Below, one piece after another: positions 8,611 through 17,631 of a DNA stretch of 64,000 nt. The notes beneath the pieces were generated by a model, which worked only from the letters and a program-made list of their open reading frames with translations, was not told the origin of the DNA and searched no databases. How positions within the stretch are numbered: position 1 is the stretch's first letter; each line of letters opens with the position of its first letter. The DNA is taken from contig NZ_JAFBBV010000001.1 of NCBI RefSeq assembly GCF_016907365.1, forward strand, positions 3,410,001 through 3,474,000, given 5' to 3'. The DNA comes from Oerskovia paurometabola (lineage in GTDB: Bacteria; Actinomycetota; Actinomycetes; Actinomycetales; Cellulomonadaceae). The translations under genes and the position numbers were made by a program.

Positions 8611-9447
8611 GTGGACACCACCGTGTACCAGCCCATCCCCGGCACCGCCGCCTCACCGGGCACCCCCGCGGTGCGCGCCCGGTCCCTGACCAAGCTGTAC
8701 GGCAAGGGCGAGGCGACCGTGCGCGCGCTCGACGGCGTCGACGTGGACTTCGAGAAGGGCGCGTTCACCGCGATCATGGGCCCCTCGGGCTCGGGAAAGT
8801 CCACGCTCATGCACCTGCTCGCCGGGCTCGACACCGCCTCGAGCGGCCAGGGCTTCATCGGCGACACCGAGATCACCGCGCTCGGTGACAACGAGCTGAC
8901 CAGGCTGCGCCGCGACCGCGTCGGCTTCGTCTTCCAGTCGTTCAACCTGCTGCCCATGTTCACGGCCGAGCAGAACATCACGCTCCCGATCGAGCTCGCC
9001 TCGGGGACGGTCGACAAGGAGTGGCTCGCGACGCTCGTCCAGACCCTCGGCCTGGGCGCTCGCCTCACCCACCGCCCCAGCGAGCTCTCGGGCGGGCAGC
9101 AGCAGCGCGTCGCGATCGCCCGCGCCCTCATCGCCAAGCCCGAGGTCGTGTTCGCCGACGAGCCCACCGGAAACCTGGACTCGCGCTCCGGCGCCGAGGT
9201 CCTGAGCTTCCTGCGCCGCTCGGTCCGCGAGCTCGGGCGCACCATCATCATGGTCACGCACGACCCGACGGCTGCCGCGTACGCCGACCGCGTCATCCTC
9301 ATCGCGGACGGCCGCATCGCGGGCGACATCGACGACCCGACGCCCGAGTCCGTCCTCGCCGGCCTCGACGCGCTGCGCACGCTCGAGGGCGACCCCGCCG
9401 ACGCGCTCGCGGGCGGCTCGACCGGTTCGACGGCGGTGCGCGCCTGA
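8611..9447 (+). CDS. MacB/LolD-type ABC transporter ATP-binding protein
   Basis: 278 residues. Walker A is GPSGSGKST (about residue 52), the Q-loop is FVFQSFNLLP, the ABC signature LSGGQQQRVAIARAL, Walker B VVFADEPTGNLD, and the H-loop His is in MVTHDP. The D-loop and NLDSRSG sequence are typical of the MacB/LolD/FtsE branch. GTG 8611 was chosen because GGAG lies five bases upstream and the ATPase fold starts about 24 residues in. The stop overlaps the permease start as TGATG. Together they form a MacB-like exporter or lipoprotein/peptide-handling complex. Substrate unknown. Confidence 0.94.
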   Translation: MDTTVYQPIPGTAASPGTPAVRARSLTKLYGKGEATVRALDGVDVDFEKGAFTAIMGPSGSGKSTLMHLLAGLDTASSGQGFIGDTEITALGDNELTRLRRDRVGFVFQSFNLLPMFTAEQNITLPIELASGTVDKEWLATLVQTLGLGARLTHRPSELSGGQQQRVAIARALIAKPEVVFADEPTGNLDSRSGAEVLSFLRRSVRELGRTIIMVTHDPTAAAYADRVILIADGRIAGDIDDPTPESVLAGLDALRTLEGDPADALAGGSTGSTAVRA

Positions 9448-12143
9448 TGGTCCGGCTCACCCTGGCGCAGATGCGCCGAAGCATCGGGCGGCTCAGCGCC
9501 GCCGGCATCGCGATCCTCATCGGGACCGCCTTCCTGACCGCGACGCTCCTCGCCGGGAACGTCATGACCCAGGTCACCAACGGCTCGATCGCCGCGCGCT
9601 ACGCCGACTCCGACCTGGTCGTCGCGAACGACCAGGGCCTCGACGCTGCGGAGATCGCCGCGGTCGGATCGACCCCCGGGGTCGAGGCCGCCGACGCGCG
9701 CAAGCTCCGAGCCTTCCAGCTGGTCTCGGGCGGCAAGCGCACCTTCCAGATCGTCAGCCCGGTCATGACCGACCCGCGGTTCGAGCCGCAGGAGGTCACT
9801 GCGGGCGCCCAGCCGTCGGCCGCGGGCGAGATCGCCCTCCCCGAGGAGACCGCGGACCGCCTGGGCCTCGAGCTCGGCGACACCGTGACGCTCGTACGCT
9901 CCGTCTGGCAGCCTGTTGCCGAGGGCGCGACCGCGCCGGACGGCACGGACGGCACGGACAGCGCGGACAGCAGCGCGACGGCCGGCGAGGCAGCGGACGG
10001 CGGCACGACGTCGCCCGACGAGGCCCCGCTCGGCGAGTACACCGACGTCGACGAGAAGCTGACCCTCGTCGGCCTCCTCGACGACCCGATGGGCGCCCAC
10101 TCGCAGTACGGCGGCGCGGGCCTGGTGGACGCGGCGGAGCTGACAACCTGGGACGACTCGGCCGCAGAGCCCGGCGCCTCGGCCGACGTCACGAACGACG
10201 TCCTCGTGGCTCTCGCCCCGGGCGCCGACGTCGAGACCGTCCGCACCCAGATCGCCGACTCGCAGGGGGACGGCACCACGGTCATGACGACCGACGAGTA
10301 CGCGAAGAAGGTCGCTGCCGAGATGACCGGCGGCGAGGACGTCTTCACCTACATGATCCTCACGTTCGCCGCGATCGCCCTGCTCGTCGCGGCCCTGGTC
10401 ATCGCGAACACCTTCCAGGTGCTCGTCGCCCAGCGCACCCGGACCCTCGCGCTCCTGCGCTGCGTGGGCGCCGACCGCAAGCAGCTCGCACGATCGGTGC
10501 TGCTGGAGGCCACGATGCTCGGGATCATCGCCTCGGTCGCCGGGATCCTGGTCGGCACGGGGCTCGTCCAGCTCGCGCTCACCGTGGCCGGCGGCATGGA
10601 CCTCGGCGTCCCGCTCCCGGAGCTGGTCCAGATCACCGTCCCGGTCGTCCTGGTACCTCTGCTGGTCGGCACCGTCGTCACGCTCGTCGCGTCCTTCTCC
10701 CCCGCCCGCGCAGCGACCCGGGTCGCGCCGCTCGCCGCGCTGCGCCCGTCGGACGCGCCGACCGTCTCGACCGGAGCCGGGCGAGTCCGTCTGGTCGCCT
10801 CGATCCTCCTGGTCGTCGGTGGCGCGAGCCTCCTCGCCCTGGGCATCGTCCTGGGGCAGCAGGGCAGCGCCGAGATGGGGCTGCTCGCGGCGACGGCCGG
10901 TGGCGCCGCCTCGTTCGTCGGGGTGCTGATCGGCGCGATCTTCTGGCTCCCCCGGGTGGTCAGCGTCGTCGGCAAGGCCCTGACGGGCTCCGGCAGCACG
11001 GCCAAGCTCGCGGCGGCCAACACCCTGCGCAACCCGCGCCGCACCGCTGCCACCAGCACGGCGCTCCTCATCGGTGTGACGCTCGTGGCCATGATGTCGA
11101 CCGGCGCGGTCAGCGCACGGATGAGCATGAACAACGAGCTCGACAGCCGCTACCCCGTGGACGTCTCGCTCGCGACGGACGGCTACGACGACAACGGGGG
11201 CAACGACCCCATCGAGCTGCCGCAGACGACGATGAGCACCGCCGAGAGCACCGAGGGCATCGCGAGCGTCGTCCCGCTCACCGCGGCGACCGTCTCGGTC
11301 GACCTGGACGGACAGTCCATCACGTTCCTCGCGCGCGGCGTCGACCCCGCCGACGCCGTGGGGCTCGTGCGCAACGCGAAGGCCGTCGAGGGGCTGGTGC
11401 CCGGCACGGTCGTCGTCCCCGAGATGGTCGCCAAGGACTGGAAGATCGCCACGGGCGACGAGCTGTCGCTGGCCGCGACGGCCCCGGAGGGCACGGGATC
11501 CCCCGCCACCCTCGAGGCGCTGGTCACCCCGATGGGCGGACGCGCCCTCCTGGTCACCCCCGACACGCTCGACGGCATCGCCCCCGGCGCGCCGGTCACG
11601 ACCGCCTGGGTGGGGCTGACCGACGTGACCGACGCGGGGTCCGTGGTCCCCGCGCTCCAGGACGCGCTCGCCGAGAGCAGCATCCCGATCGACGTGACCG
11701 GTGCCGCCGTCGAGCGCGCCCTCTACCAGAAGGTCGTCGACACGGTCCTCGGCATCGTCGTCGGGCTCCTCGCAGTCGCGGTCGTCATCGCCCTGATCGG
11801 CGTCGCGAACACCCTGTCGCTCTCGGTCATCGAGCGCCGCCGCGAGTCCGCGACCCTGCGGGCCATCGGCCTGAGCCGGTCCCAGCTGCGCTGGATGCTG
11901 GCCATCGAGGGCATGCTCATCGCGGGGGTCGGCGCGGTGCTCGGCATCGTGCTGGGCGTCCTGTACGGCTGGGCCGGGGCCTCCGCGGCACTCGCCGTGA
12001 TGGGTGACGTGACCCTGGCCGTCCCGTGGCGCGACGTCGCCCTGGTGCTGGTCGTGGCGCTCGTCGCCGGTCTGCTCGCCTCGGTGATCCCGGGCCGCTC
12101 GGCGGCCCGTACCTCCCCCGTGGAGGCGCTCGCGGTCGACTGA
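9447..12143 (+). CDS. FtsX/MacB-type ABC transporter permease
   Basis: 898 residues with the duplicated FtsX architecture. An N-terminal helix (about 15-35) precedes a large extracellular domain. Three helices follow (about 308-430) containing VLVAQRTRTLALLRCVGADRK, then a further pair, a second extracellular domain, and three C-terminal helices with LSVIERRRESATLRAIGLSR. The first extracellular domain holds an Asp/Ser/Thr/Ala-rich insert (about residues 155-195, bases 9910-10030) that looks disordered. ATG 9447 overlaps the ATPase stop. Such permeases move lipids, peptides or antibiotics outward, or couple ATP hydrolysis to work in the periplasm. The substrate here cannot be inferred. Confidence 0.92.
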   Translation: MVRLTLAQMRRSIGRLSAAGIAILIGTAFLTATLLAGNVMTQVTNGSIAARYADSDLVVANDQGLDAAEIAAVGSTPGVEAADARKLRAFQLVSGGKRTFQIVSPVMTDPRFEPQEVTAGAQPSAAGEIALPEETADRLGLELGDTVTLVRSVWQPVAEGATAPDGTDGTDSADSSATAGEAADGGTTSPDEAPLGEYTDVDEKLTLVGLLDDPMGAHSQYGGAGLVDAAELTTWDDSAAEPGASADVTNDVLVALAPGADVETVRTQIADSQGDGTTVMTTDEYAKKVAAEMTGGEDVFTYMILTFAAIALLVAALVIANTFQVLVAQRTRTLALLRCVGADRKQLARSVLLEATMLGIIASVAGILVGTGLVQLALTVAGGMDLGVPLPELVQITVPVVLVPLLVGTVVTLVASFSPARAATRVAPLAALRPSDAPTVSTGAGRVRLVASILLVVGGASLLALGIVLGQQGSAEMGLLAATAGGAASFVGVLIGAIFWLPRVVSVVGKALTGSGSTAKLAAANTLRNPRRTAATSTALLIGVTLVAMMSTGAVSARMSMNNELDSRYPVDVSLATDGYDDNGGNDPIELPQTTMSTAESTEGIASVVPLTAATVSVDLDGQSITFLARGVDPADAVGLVRNAKAVEGLVPGTVVVPEMVAKDWKIATGDELSLAATAPEGTGSPATLEALVTPMGGRALLVTPDTLDGIAPGAPVTTAWVGLTDVTDAGSVVPALQDALAESSIPIDVTGAAVERALYQKVVDTVLGIVVGLLAVAVVIALIGVANTLSLSVIERRRESATLRAIGLSRSQLRWMLAIEGMLIAGVGAVLGIVLGVLYGWAGASAALAVMGDVTLAVPWRDVALVLVVALVAGLLASVIPGRSAARTSPVEALAVD

Positions 12144-12166
12144 CCCGCCATCCAGCGGCACCGTGC

Positions 12167-12215
12167 CCGACGGCGCGCCTGTGGACGATCTCCTCGTCCA
12201 CAGGCGCGCCGTCGG
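12167..12215. terminator. strong hairpin terminator after the ABC exporter
   Basis: Perfect 22-bp inverted repeat (12167-12188 against 12194-12215) with the 5-base loop TCTCC. It starts 24 bases after the permease stop and ends 39 bases before the next gene, so it separates the exporter operon from the FtsK-like gene. Confidence 0.88.
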
Positions 12216-12253
12216 CGTCTGCGGAGCCCTTCGGGGGACGACAGGATCGGCGC

Positions 12254-15200
12254 GTGCTCATCACCCTCCATCCCGGCGTCGACCTCGACGTGACCCCCGG
12301 CTCGCGCCTGGGAGACCTCCGTCCGGACCTGGCGCGCGTCGCGTGCCGCCCCGAGCTTGCCGGCGCCCCGCTCGAGGTCGACGGGGTCGTCCTCGGCGAG
12401 GACCACCGGGTCGGGACGCGTCCCCTGCTTCCCGGGGCCATCCTCCGCGTGACGGGGCACGCGAGACGCACCCCTGCGGGACGCGCGGACGGGTCCCGGT
12501 CCGCGAGCGCCGAGCGGGACCAGGACGTCGCCGCGCTCCGTGCCCCCTGGCACGTCGCGGTCCTGAGCGGGCCGGGATGCGGGGGCCTGCTGCCGGTGCG
12601 GCCGGGCTCTGCGCTCCGCCTGGAGCACGGGACCGGTCCGTGCGTCGTCGTCACGCTGCGCGCGGCGGGCCGTCGGAGGTGGTTCCCGGGGGCGGGGGGC
12701 CGCGCCACAGACCACGCGGGGGCCGCGGCAGGAGCGGACGGGACGGACGTCGGGTTCGAGGTGCGGGTGCGGGGTGCCCGGCGCGGGGAGCGGGCCGTGC
12801 CGGTCCGCCGGGAGCCCCCCGAGGGCAGGTCGCGGCGCGTGCGGCGCGGAGCGTGGCGACGCTGGCGCCCCGGTCACGTCCTGCGGGTCGGGCCCACGAC
12901 CTACGACCTGCGCCCACGGCCCCGCCTCGAGGAGTGGGACGTCACGAGCGGGCTCGCCCGTCCGGTCACTGCCGCGCCCCGCGAGGCTCTCGGTCCGGCC
13001 GCGCTCCTGATGGCCGTGACCCCGGCCGTCGGGTCGCTCGCGCTCGCGGCGAGCACGCGCCAGCCCCTGTTCGCGCTCCTTGCGCTGATCGGTCCGCTCA
13101 CGCTCGTGGTCCCCCTCCTCGCCCGACGGCGCCGCTCGTCCTCGCTCGCACGCTCGGGCACGGGCGAGGGGCACGTCGGGCGGCCCGGCGCGGCCCCCGG
13201 AGCGGGCGGCGACCGGGCGCGGCCCGCGAGCCGCCCCGGTACCCGCGATCACGCCTCCTCGGCCCCGCGGGGGTCGCTGCGCGACGACCGGTCCCCTGTC
13301 CCGGGCGGCCTGCTCGACCGGACCGGGTACCCCGCGCCGCACCCTGCGGACCTCATGACCGCGGCGTTCGCCGCCCACCATGCGGCCGACCCTGCGCCGA
13401 ACACCGACCACCCGACCAGCGGTGCACGCGCGCTGGGAGAGCCGGCACCCCGCCCGGAGACGCCGAGCGCTCAAGGCACGTACCTGCCCGACGGGTGCGT
13501 GGCGGTGGTCGGACCGCGCGAGTCCCGTCTGGCAGCCGGTCGCGCGCTGCTCCTCGCCCAGGTCGCCTCGGGCGCCGAGGTCGACGCCGTGCACCAGGAC
13601 GACCTCGCGCCGGACTGGTCCTGGTTGCGCTGGCTGCCCGGCTCGCGCCGGAGCGACCTCGTGCCAGGTGCGGGGAGGGAGGGCGGGACGAGCCCGCCGA
13701 CCGACCGCGTCGTGCTGGTGGACGTCGACCGCTCCACCGCAGGCACCGGGACGGTCGAGCCCCTCGAGTCGTGGTGGGCGCGGCGTACCGGGGCGGAGCG
13801 GCTGATCCTCCTCGCCCCCGACCGCAGGTCCGTGCCGGCCTGGTGCCGCACGGTCCTGGACACGAGCCGGGGCACGTGGCACCTCGCCGACGGTGCGTCC
13901 GAACCCGCCCCGGAGCTCGGGGTGTCCGCCCCGTGGGCCGAGCGGTACGCACGGCACGTCGCCGCCGCGGCACGCCTCGGCCGCTGGCCCGCGGGCACCG
14001 CGCCCGGGGGGCCGGTCGACCGCACGGACCCCGTCCACCCCGACCTCGCGGCGAGCGTCTCGCTGGCGGGGCTGCTGCTGGCCCCCGTCCCCCACGAGCC
14101 TGCCTCGATGACGTCGTGGGTCGACGCCCGGTGGTCGGTGCCCGCGGACGGATCTCGCCCGGGCCTGGTCGTCCCGCTCGGCACCGACGCGCAGGGCAGC
14201 ACCGTCCACGTCGACCTGGTCCGCGACGGGCCGCACGCCCTCGTCGCCGGGACCACGGGAGCCGGCAAGTCCGAGCTGCTGCAGTCGCTCGTGCTCGGGC
14301 TCGCCCTCACCCACAGCCCGCGCGACCTCGCGATCGCGCTCGTCGACTTCAAGGGCGGGGCGGGCTTCGGCGACTGCGTGGACCTCCCGCACGTCGTCGG
14401 ACGCGTCACGGACCTCGAGCCAGGGCTCGCCGGCCGAGCCCTGGCCGGCCTGCGCGCCGAGCTGCGCCGGCGTGAGCAGGCCGTGGCAGAGGCAGGGGCG
14501 GCCGACATCGACGGCCTGCCCGTCGGGACGCTCCCCCGGCTCCTCGTGGTCATCGACGAGTTCCGGGCGCTCGCCGACGACCTGCCGGACTTCCTCCCCG
14601 GCCTCCTGCGGCTCGCCTCGCAGGGCCGGTCCCTCGGGGTGCATCTCGTCCTGGCCACCCAGCGCCCCGCGGGTGCCGTGACCGCTGACATGCGAGCGAA
14701 CATCTCGCTGCGCCTGGCCCTGCGGCAGATCGACCCCGGCGACTCGCGAGACGTGATCGACGCGCCCCATGCCGCGCTCATCCCTGCCGGTCGGCCCGGC
14801 CGAGCCGTGCTGCGACGAGGCACCGAACCGCCGCTCGTGGTCCAGTGCGCGCACGCGGGGACGGCCGCGCCGCGTCCCGGGGCCCAGGTGCTGGCCGCCC
14901 GACGTTGGGGAGCGGCTCGTGGCACGACCACCGCCGTCGACCTCACGCCCGACCTGGTCGCCCGGCTGGTCGCGGCCGCCGTCCTCGCGGCGCGCGCCGC
15001 CCGTCTCCCGGCCCTCGCCCCGCCGTGGCTCCCCGCGCTCCCTGCGCGCGTGACGCCGTCGGACCTGCAGGACGTCGCGCTTCCTGGCGACGTCCCCGAC
15101 GGCCTGCCCCTCGCCCTGTCCGACCTGCCGGACCAGCAGCGGCGCGGGCTCGTCTCCTGGCAGCCCGACCGCGGGCACCTGGCGGTCGTCGGGCGACCAC

Positions 15201-16576
15201 GGTCCGGGCGCTCGACGACGCTGCGCGCCCTCGCGGTCGCCGCTCTCGACCGCGGCTGGGACGTCCACCTCGTCGGCGACGCGCCGACGCTCACGCACGG
15301 GCTGCCGGGTCACCCGTCGTGCGGGACCGTCGCGCCTCGCCACGACGCGCGGCGGGTCGCACGCCTCGTCGACCTCCTGCTGGGCCGCCCGCAGGACCGC
15401 CCGACCCTCGTCCTGCTCGACGACGTCGAGGACCTGCGCGTCTCCCTCGCCCGGCTCGCGTCGGGCGCCGGGGCGGACCAGCTCGCCCGGCTGCTCTCCG
15501 AGGGTCCCGCAAGAGGCGTGCACGTCGCGCTCGCGGGTGGCTCCCCGGGGCTGGCGGGCCTGTCCTCGCGCGTGGGGCCGCGCCTCGTGCTGGCCTCGGG
15601 CACCGTGCCCGACGACGTCGCGCTCGGCGTCCCCTCACGGCTCGCCGGGCACGGCGGCCGTCCGGGCCGTGCCGTGTGGCTCGGGGCGGGCGACGCCGTC
15701 GAGTGCCAGGTGGTCGTCGACTCCGAGCCCGGTGACCCGACGGGCGGCCCTGCCGGTCTGCGCGACACGAGGCGTGATCGGCCGGTGCGGTTGCTCCCGC
15801 TTCCCCGGATCGTGACCGAGCCGGACGTCACGGACGACGCGGCGGACGGAGTCGGTGCTGGCGCCGGCGCTGCAGCGGGACGTCTCGTCGTCGGACGGGG
15901 CGGCGACCACGCGGACCGTGTCCTCCTCGACGTCTCGCGCGGGGCGCTCGTCGTGGGGCCCCCCGGCAGCGGGCGCAGCAGCGCCCTGCTGGTCCTGGCG
16001 CGTCAGGCCCACGCCACGGGCAGGCTCCGGGCGATCGTCTCGCCCGACGAGCGCTTCACGGAGCTCGAACCGCTCGGCGCGTCCGCGGGCGGGCCCGGTG
16101 CAACCGAGCCGTTCGCGGCCACCGGTCCTCGCGCGTCGGCGCAGGTGCGGGCCCTGCTCGGCACCCTGCCGAGCGTCGGGCTCGGCGCGGGCGACGTGGT
16201 GGTCGTCGACGACCTGGACCTGCTCGTCCAGACGTTCCCGCTCGAGGCGGACGTCCTCACGGACCTGGTGCGCACAGGCGTCGTGGTCCTTGCGTCCTGC
16301 ACGACCGCGGCGGCGGCGATGGCCCACCGGGGGCCGGTCGCCGAGCTGCGGGGCGCGCGCAGCGGCCTCGTCCTGGCCCCCGAGGAGCGTGGCTCGGGTG
16401 AGGTGTTCGGGAGACCGCTGGGCGGTTCGGTCGACCCCGAGGGCGGACCGGTCGGTCGGGCCGTCGCCGTCTGCGGGAACGACCTCGTCCCTGTCCAGGT
16501 CACGGCTCCCGGGACGAGCCGGGTGCCACCGGTGGTCGCCCGGACCGCGGCGCTCGGCGTCACGGACCGGTCGTGA
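12254..16576 (+). CDS. EccC/EssC-like FtsK/SpoIIIE-family ATPase with three nucleotide-binding modules
   Basis: 1440 residues. An N-terminal beta-rich region comes first, possibly FHA-like. Two membrane helices (about 250-295) and a disordered Pro/Arg/Ala linker follow, then three ATPase modules. Module 1 is canonical: Walker A GTTGAGKS at 666-673, LVDFKGGAGFGDC, and Walker B VIDEF with Asp768-Glu769. Modules 2 and 3 have GRPRSGRS (980-987) and GPPGSGRS (1235-1242), so the catalytic Lys of Walker A is Arg in both. This matches EccC/EssC of type VII secretion, where the later modules are regulatory and bind substrate. No WXG100, EccB, EccD or EccE gene is visible. Start GTG 12254 follows AGGA. 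Confidence 0.85.
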   Translation: MLITLHPGVDLDVTPGSRLGDLRPDLARVACRPELAGAPLEVDGVVLGEDHRVGTRPLLPGAILRVTGHARRTPAGRADGSRSASAERDQDVAALRAPWHVAVLSGPGCGGLLPVRPGSALRLEHGTGPCVVVTLRAAGRRRWFPGAGGRATDHAGAAAGADGTDVGFEVRVRGARRGERAVPVRREPPEGRSRRVRRGAWRRWRPGHVLRVGPTTYDLRPRPRLEEWDVTSGLARPVTAAPREALGPAALLMAVTPAVGSLALAASTRQPLFALLALIGPLTLVVPLLARRRRSSSLARSGTGEGHVGRPGAAPGAGGDRARPASRPGTRDHASSAPRGSLRDDRSPVPGGLLDRTGYPAPHPADLMTAAFAAHHAADPAPNTDHPTSGARALGEPAPRPETPSAQGTYLPDGCVAVVGPRESRLAAGRALLLAQVASGAEVDAVHQDDLAPDWSWLRWLPGSRRSDLVPGAGREGGTSPPTDRVVLVDVDRSTAGTGTVEPLESWWARRTGAERLILLAPDRRSVPAWCRTVLDTSRGTWHLADGASEPAPELGVSAPWAERYARHVAAAARLGRWPAGTAPGGPVDRTDPVHPDLAASVSLAGLLLAPVPHEPASMTSWVDARWSVPADGSRPGLVVPLGTDAQGSTVHVDLVRDGPHALVAGTTGAGKSELLQSLVLGLALTHSPRDLAIALVDFKGGAGFGDCVDLPHVVGRVTDLEPGLAGRALAGLRAELRRREQAVAEAGAADIDGLPVGTLPRLLVVIDEFRALADDLPDFLPGLLRLASQGRSLGVHLVLATQRPAGAVTADMRANISLRLALRQIDPGDSRDVIDAPHAALIPAGRPGRAVLRRGTEPPLVVQCAHAGTAAPRPGAQVLAARRWGAARGTTTAVDLTPDLVARLVAAAVLAARAARLPALAPPWLPALPARVTPSDLQDVALPGDVPDGLPLALSDLPDQQRRGLVSWQPDRGHLAVVGRPRSGRSTTLRALAVAALDRGWDVHLVGDAPTLTHGLPGHPSCGTVAPRHDARRVARLVDLLLGRPQDRPTLVLLDDVEDLRVSLARLASGAGADQLARLLSEGPARGVHVALAGGSPGLAGLSSRVGPRLVLASGTVPDDVALGVPSRLAGHGGRPGRAVWLGAGDAVECQVVVDSEPGDPTGGPAGLRDTRRDRPVRLLPLPRIVTEPDVTDDAADGVGAGAGAAAGRLVVGRGGDHADRVLLDVSRGALVVGPPGSGRSSALLVLARQAHATGRLRAIVSPDERFTELEPLGASAGGPGATEPFAATGPRASAQVRALLGTLPSVGLGAGDVVVVDDLDLLVQTFPLEADVLTDLVRTGVVVLASCTTAAAAMAHRGPVAELRGARSGLVLAPEERGSGEVFGRPLGGSVDPEGGPVGRAVAVCGNDLVPVQVTAPGTSRVPPVVARTAALGVTDRS

Positions 16577-16578
16577 CG

Positions 16579-17052
16579 TCAGCCCTCGGTGCGGGCAACG
16601 TCGCGGGTCGTCGCGACGACGACGGGGCGCAGCATGAGTCCGACGAGCACGACCAGTGCGAGCGCCATGGTGAGGATCCCCCCGGACGTGACCTCGTACT
16701 GCAGCCAGCTGAAGGCGACCACGATCTGGAGCAGCTGCCAGGTGGCCACGGGCGAGCGCGCCCACCGCTGCCCGCGCAGCAGGCCGCGCGCGCTGGCACC
16801 GAGGACGACCGCGACGCCGGCGCAGAACAGGGCGAGGAAGATCGAGACCCCGGCCGAGAAGGAGCCTCCCGTGAGAAGCTCGAACAGGACGAGCACCGCG
16901 GCCGCCGCGAGGGCCAGCGCCTCGAGGACGATCCCGGCGATCACGACCCACAGTGCGGGCGGTCGCGCCCCTGCCGGGAGGCTCGACGAGCGGGCCTTGC
17001 CCTCCTCGGGAGGCTCGGGGGTGGATTGATTCGGGGTGCTCACTGGTGCCAC
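16579..17052 (-). CDS. four-helix membrane protein of unknown function
   Basis: 157 residues. The N-terminus (about 35 residues) is acidic and proline-rich, then four hydrophobic helices fill about 35-145 with short loops, and the C-terminus is RDVARTEG. I do not recognise a domain with confidence. It resembles the small integral membrane proteins often found beside whiB1 in Micrococcales. Two in-frame GTG codons, at 17052 and 17043, are equally possible starts. The stop lies only two bases from the end of the convergent FtsK-like gene, with no terminator between. It is divergent from whiB1 and shares its upstream region. Confidence 0.7.
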   Translation of the reverse strand: MAPVSTPNQSTPEPPEEGKARSSSLPAGARPPALWVVIAGIVLEALALAAAAVLVLFELLTGGSFSAGVSIFLALFCAGVAVVLGASARGLLRGQRWARSPVATWQLLQIVVAFSWLQYEVTSGGILTMALALVVLVGLMLRPVVVATTRDVARTEG

Positions 17053-17273
17053 GACAACCCAGACTACGCGTGACCTGCACCTTCACCGAAGTGTGACCAA
17101 GACCTCACGGTTCACCCCGCAGAAACTTTCCGGTAACCCCTTGTGCTGGGCTTCACGAGGTGTGAACCTAGTTCAAGCATCAATTACCCCCCACCTGAGC
17201 CTGAAGCCCATTGTGGACGTGCGTCCGACACATTCACGAAGCGGCCTTGCTCGCCATGCCAAGGAGACCTCAC
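17053..17273. promoter_or_regulatory. whiB1 upstream region with TTCAC/GTGA palindromes
   Basis: 221 bases between divergent genes. It contains TTCAC-CGAAGT-GTGAC at 17082-17097 and the perfect TTCAC-GAGGT-GTGAA at 17152-17166. A TGTGA-N8-TCAC arrangement also begins at 17093, two bases longer in the spacer than the canonical CRP box. Mycobacterial whiB1 is known to be controlled by CRP-family proteins, so these half-sites are worth noting. None is a canonical TGTGA-N6-TCACA. The AAGGAG ribosome site of whiB1 is at 17261-17266. Confidence 0.5.
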
Positions 17274-17522
17274 ATGGACTGGCGCCACCGCGCAGCCTGC
17301 CTGGAAGAAGACCCTGAGCTGTTCTTCCCGATCGGGAACACCGGCCCTGCCCTCCTGCAGATCGAAGAGGCGAAGGCCGTGTGCCGTCGCTGCGACGTCG
17401 TCGACACGTGCCTCAAGTGGGCGCTCGAGTCCGGTCAGGACGCAGGCGTCTGGGGCGGGCTGTCCGAGGACGAGCGCCGCGCTCTCAAGCGCCGCACCGC
17501 TCGCGCCCGTCGCGCAGGCTGA
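17274..17522 (+). CDS. whiB1: WhiB1-type iron-sulfur transcriptional regulator
   Basis: 82 residues, MDWRHRAACLEEDPELFFP onward, nearly the same length and sequence as mycobacterial WhiB1 (WblE in Streptomyces). The four cluster cysteines are Cys9, Cys37, Cys40 and Cys46. The GVWGG turn is at 58-62 and the basic DNA-binding tail RRALKRRTARARR follows. WhiB1 binds a 4Fe-4S cluster that reacts with nitric oxide and partners the primary sigma factor. The pairing with a convergent PdtaS-like kinase is the same as in Mycobacterium (Rv3219/Rv3220c). The start has AAGGAG with seven bases spacing. Long upstream region with repeated TTCAC/GTGA sites. Confidence 0.95.
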   Translation: MDWRHRAACLEEDPELFFPIGNTGPALLQIEEAKAVCRRCDVVDTCLKWALESGQDAGVWGGLSEDERRALKRRTARARRAG

Positions 17523-17539
17523 GCTTCACATACTTTTCT

Positions 17540-17577
17540 CATAAAGGGCCGTCACCACCTGGTGGCGGCCCTTTATG
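17540..17577. terminator. bidirectional terminator between whiB1 and pdtaS
   Basis: Arms CATAAAGGGCCGTCACCA (17540-17557) and TGGTGGCGGCCCTTTATG (17560-17577) pair over 18 bp with one G-T pair. The AT-rich ends give U-rich tails in both directions, which fits convergent genes on either side. Confidence 0.88.
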
Positions 17578-17631
17578 TTGCCCACGGAAGAGAATTCTCG
17601 ACCGATCCGATCCTGTCCGTGAACCCTCTGC

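Noticed and set aside
8220..15523. Very long open frames antisense to the LuxR regulator, ABC exporter and FtsK-like genes
   Set aside because: They are Arg/Gly/His-rich, have no domain or ribosome site, and mirror the codon pattern of the true genes. This is the usual artefact of very high GC content.
17082..17166. Calling the whiB1 TTCAC/GTGA sites canonical CRP boxes
   Set aside because: Spacers and half-site orientation differ from TGTGA-N6-TCACA, so only a general operator-like call is justified.
12254..17522. A complete type VII secretion locus around the FtsK-like ATPase
   Set aside because: None of the other Ecc, mycosin or WXG100 genes is seen in the flanking sequence.
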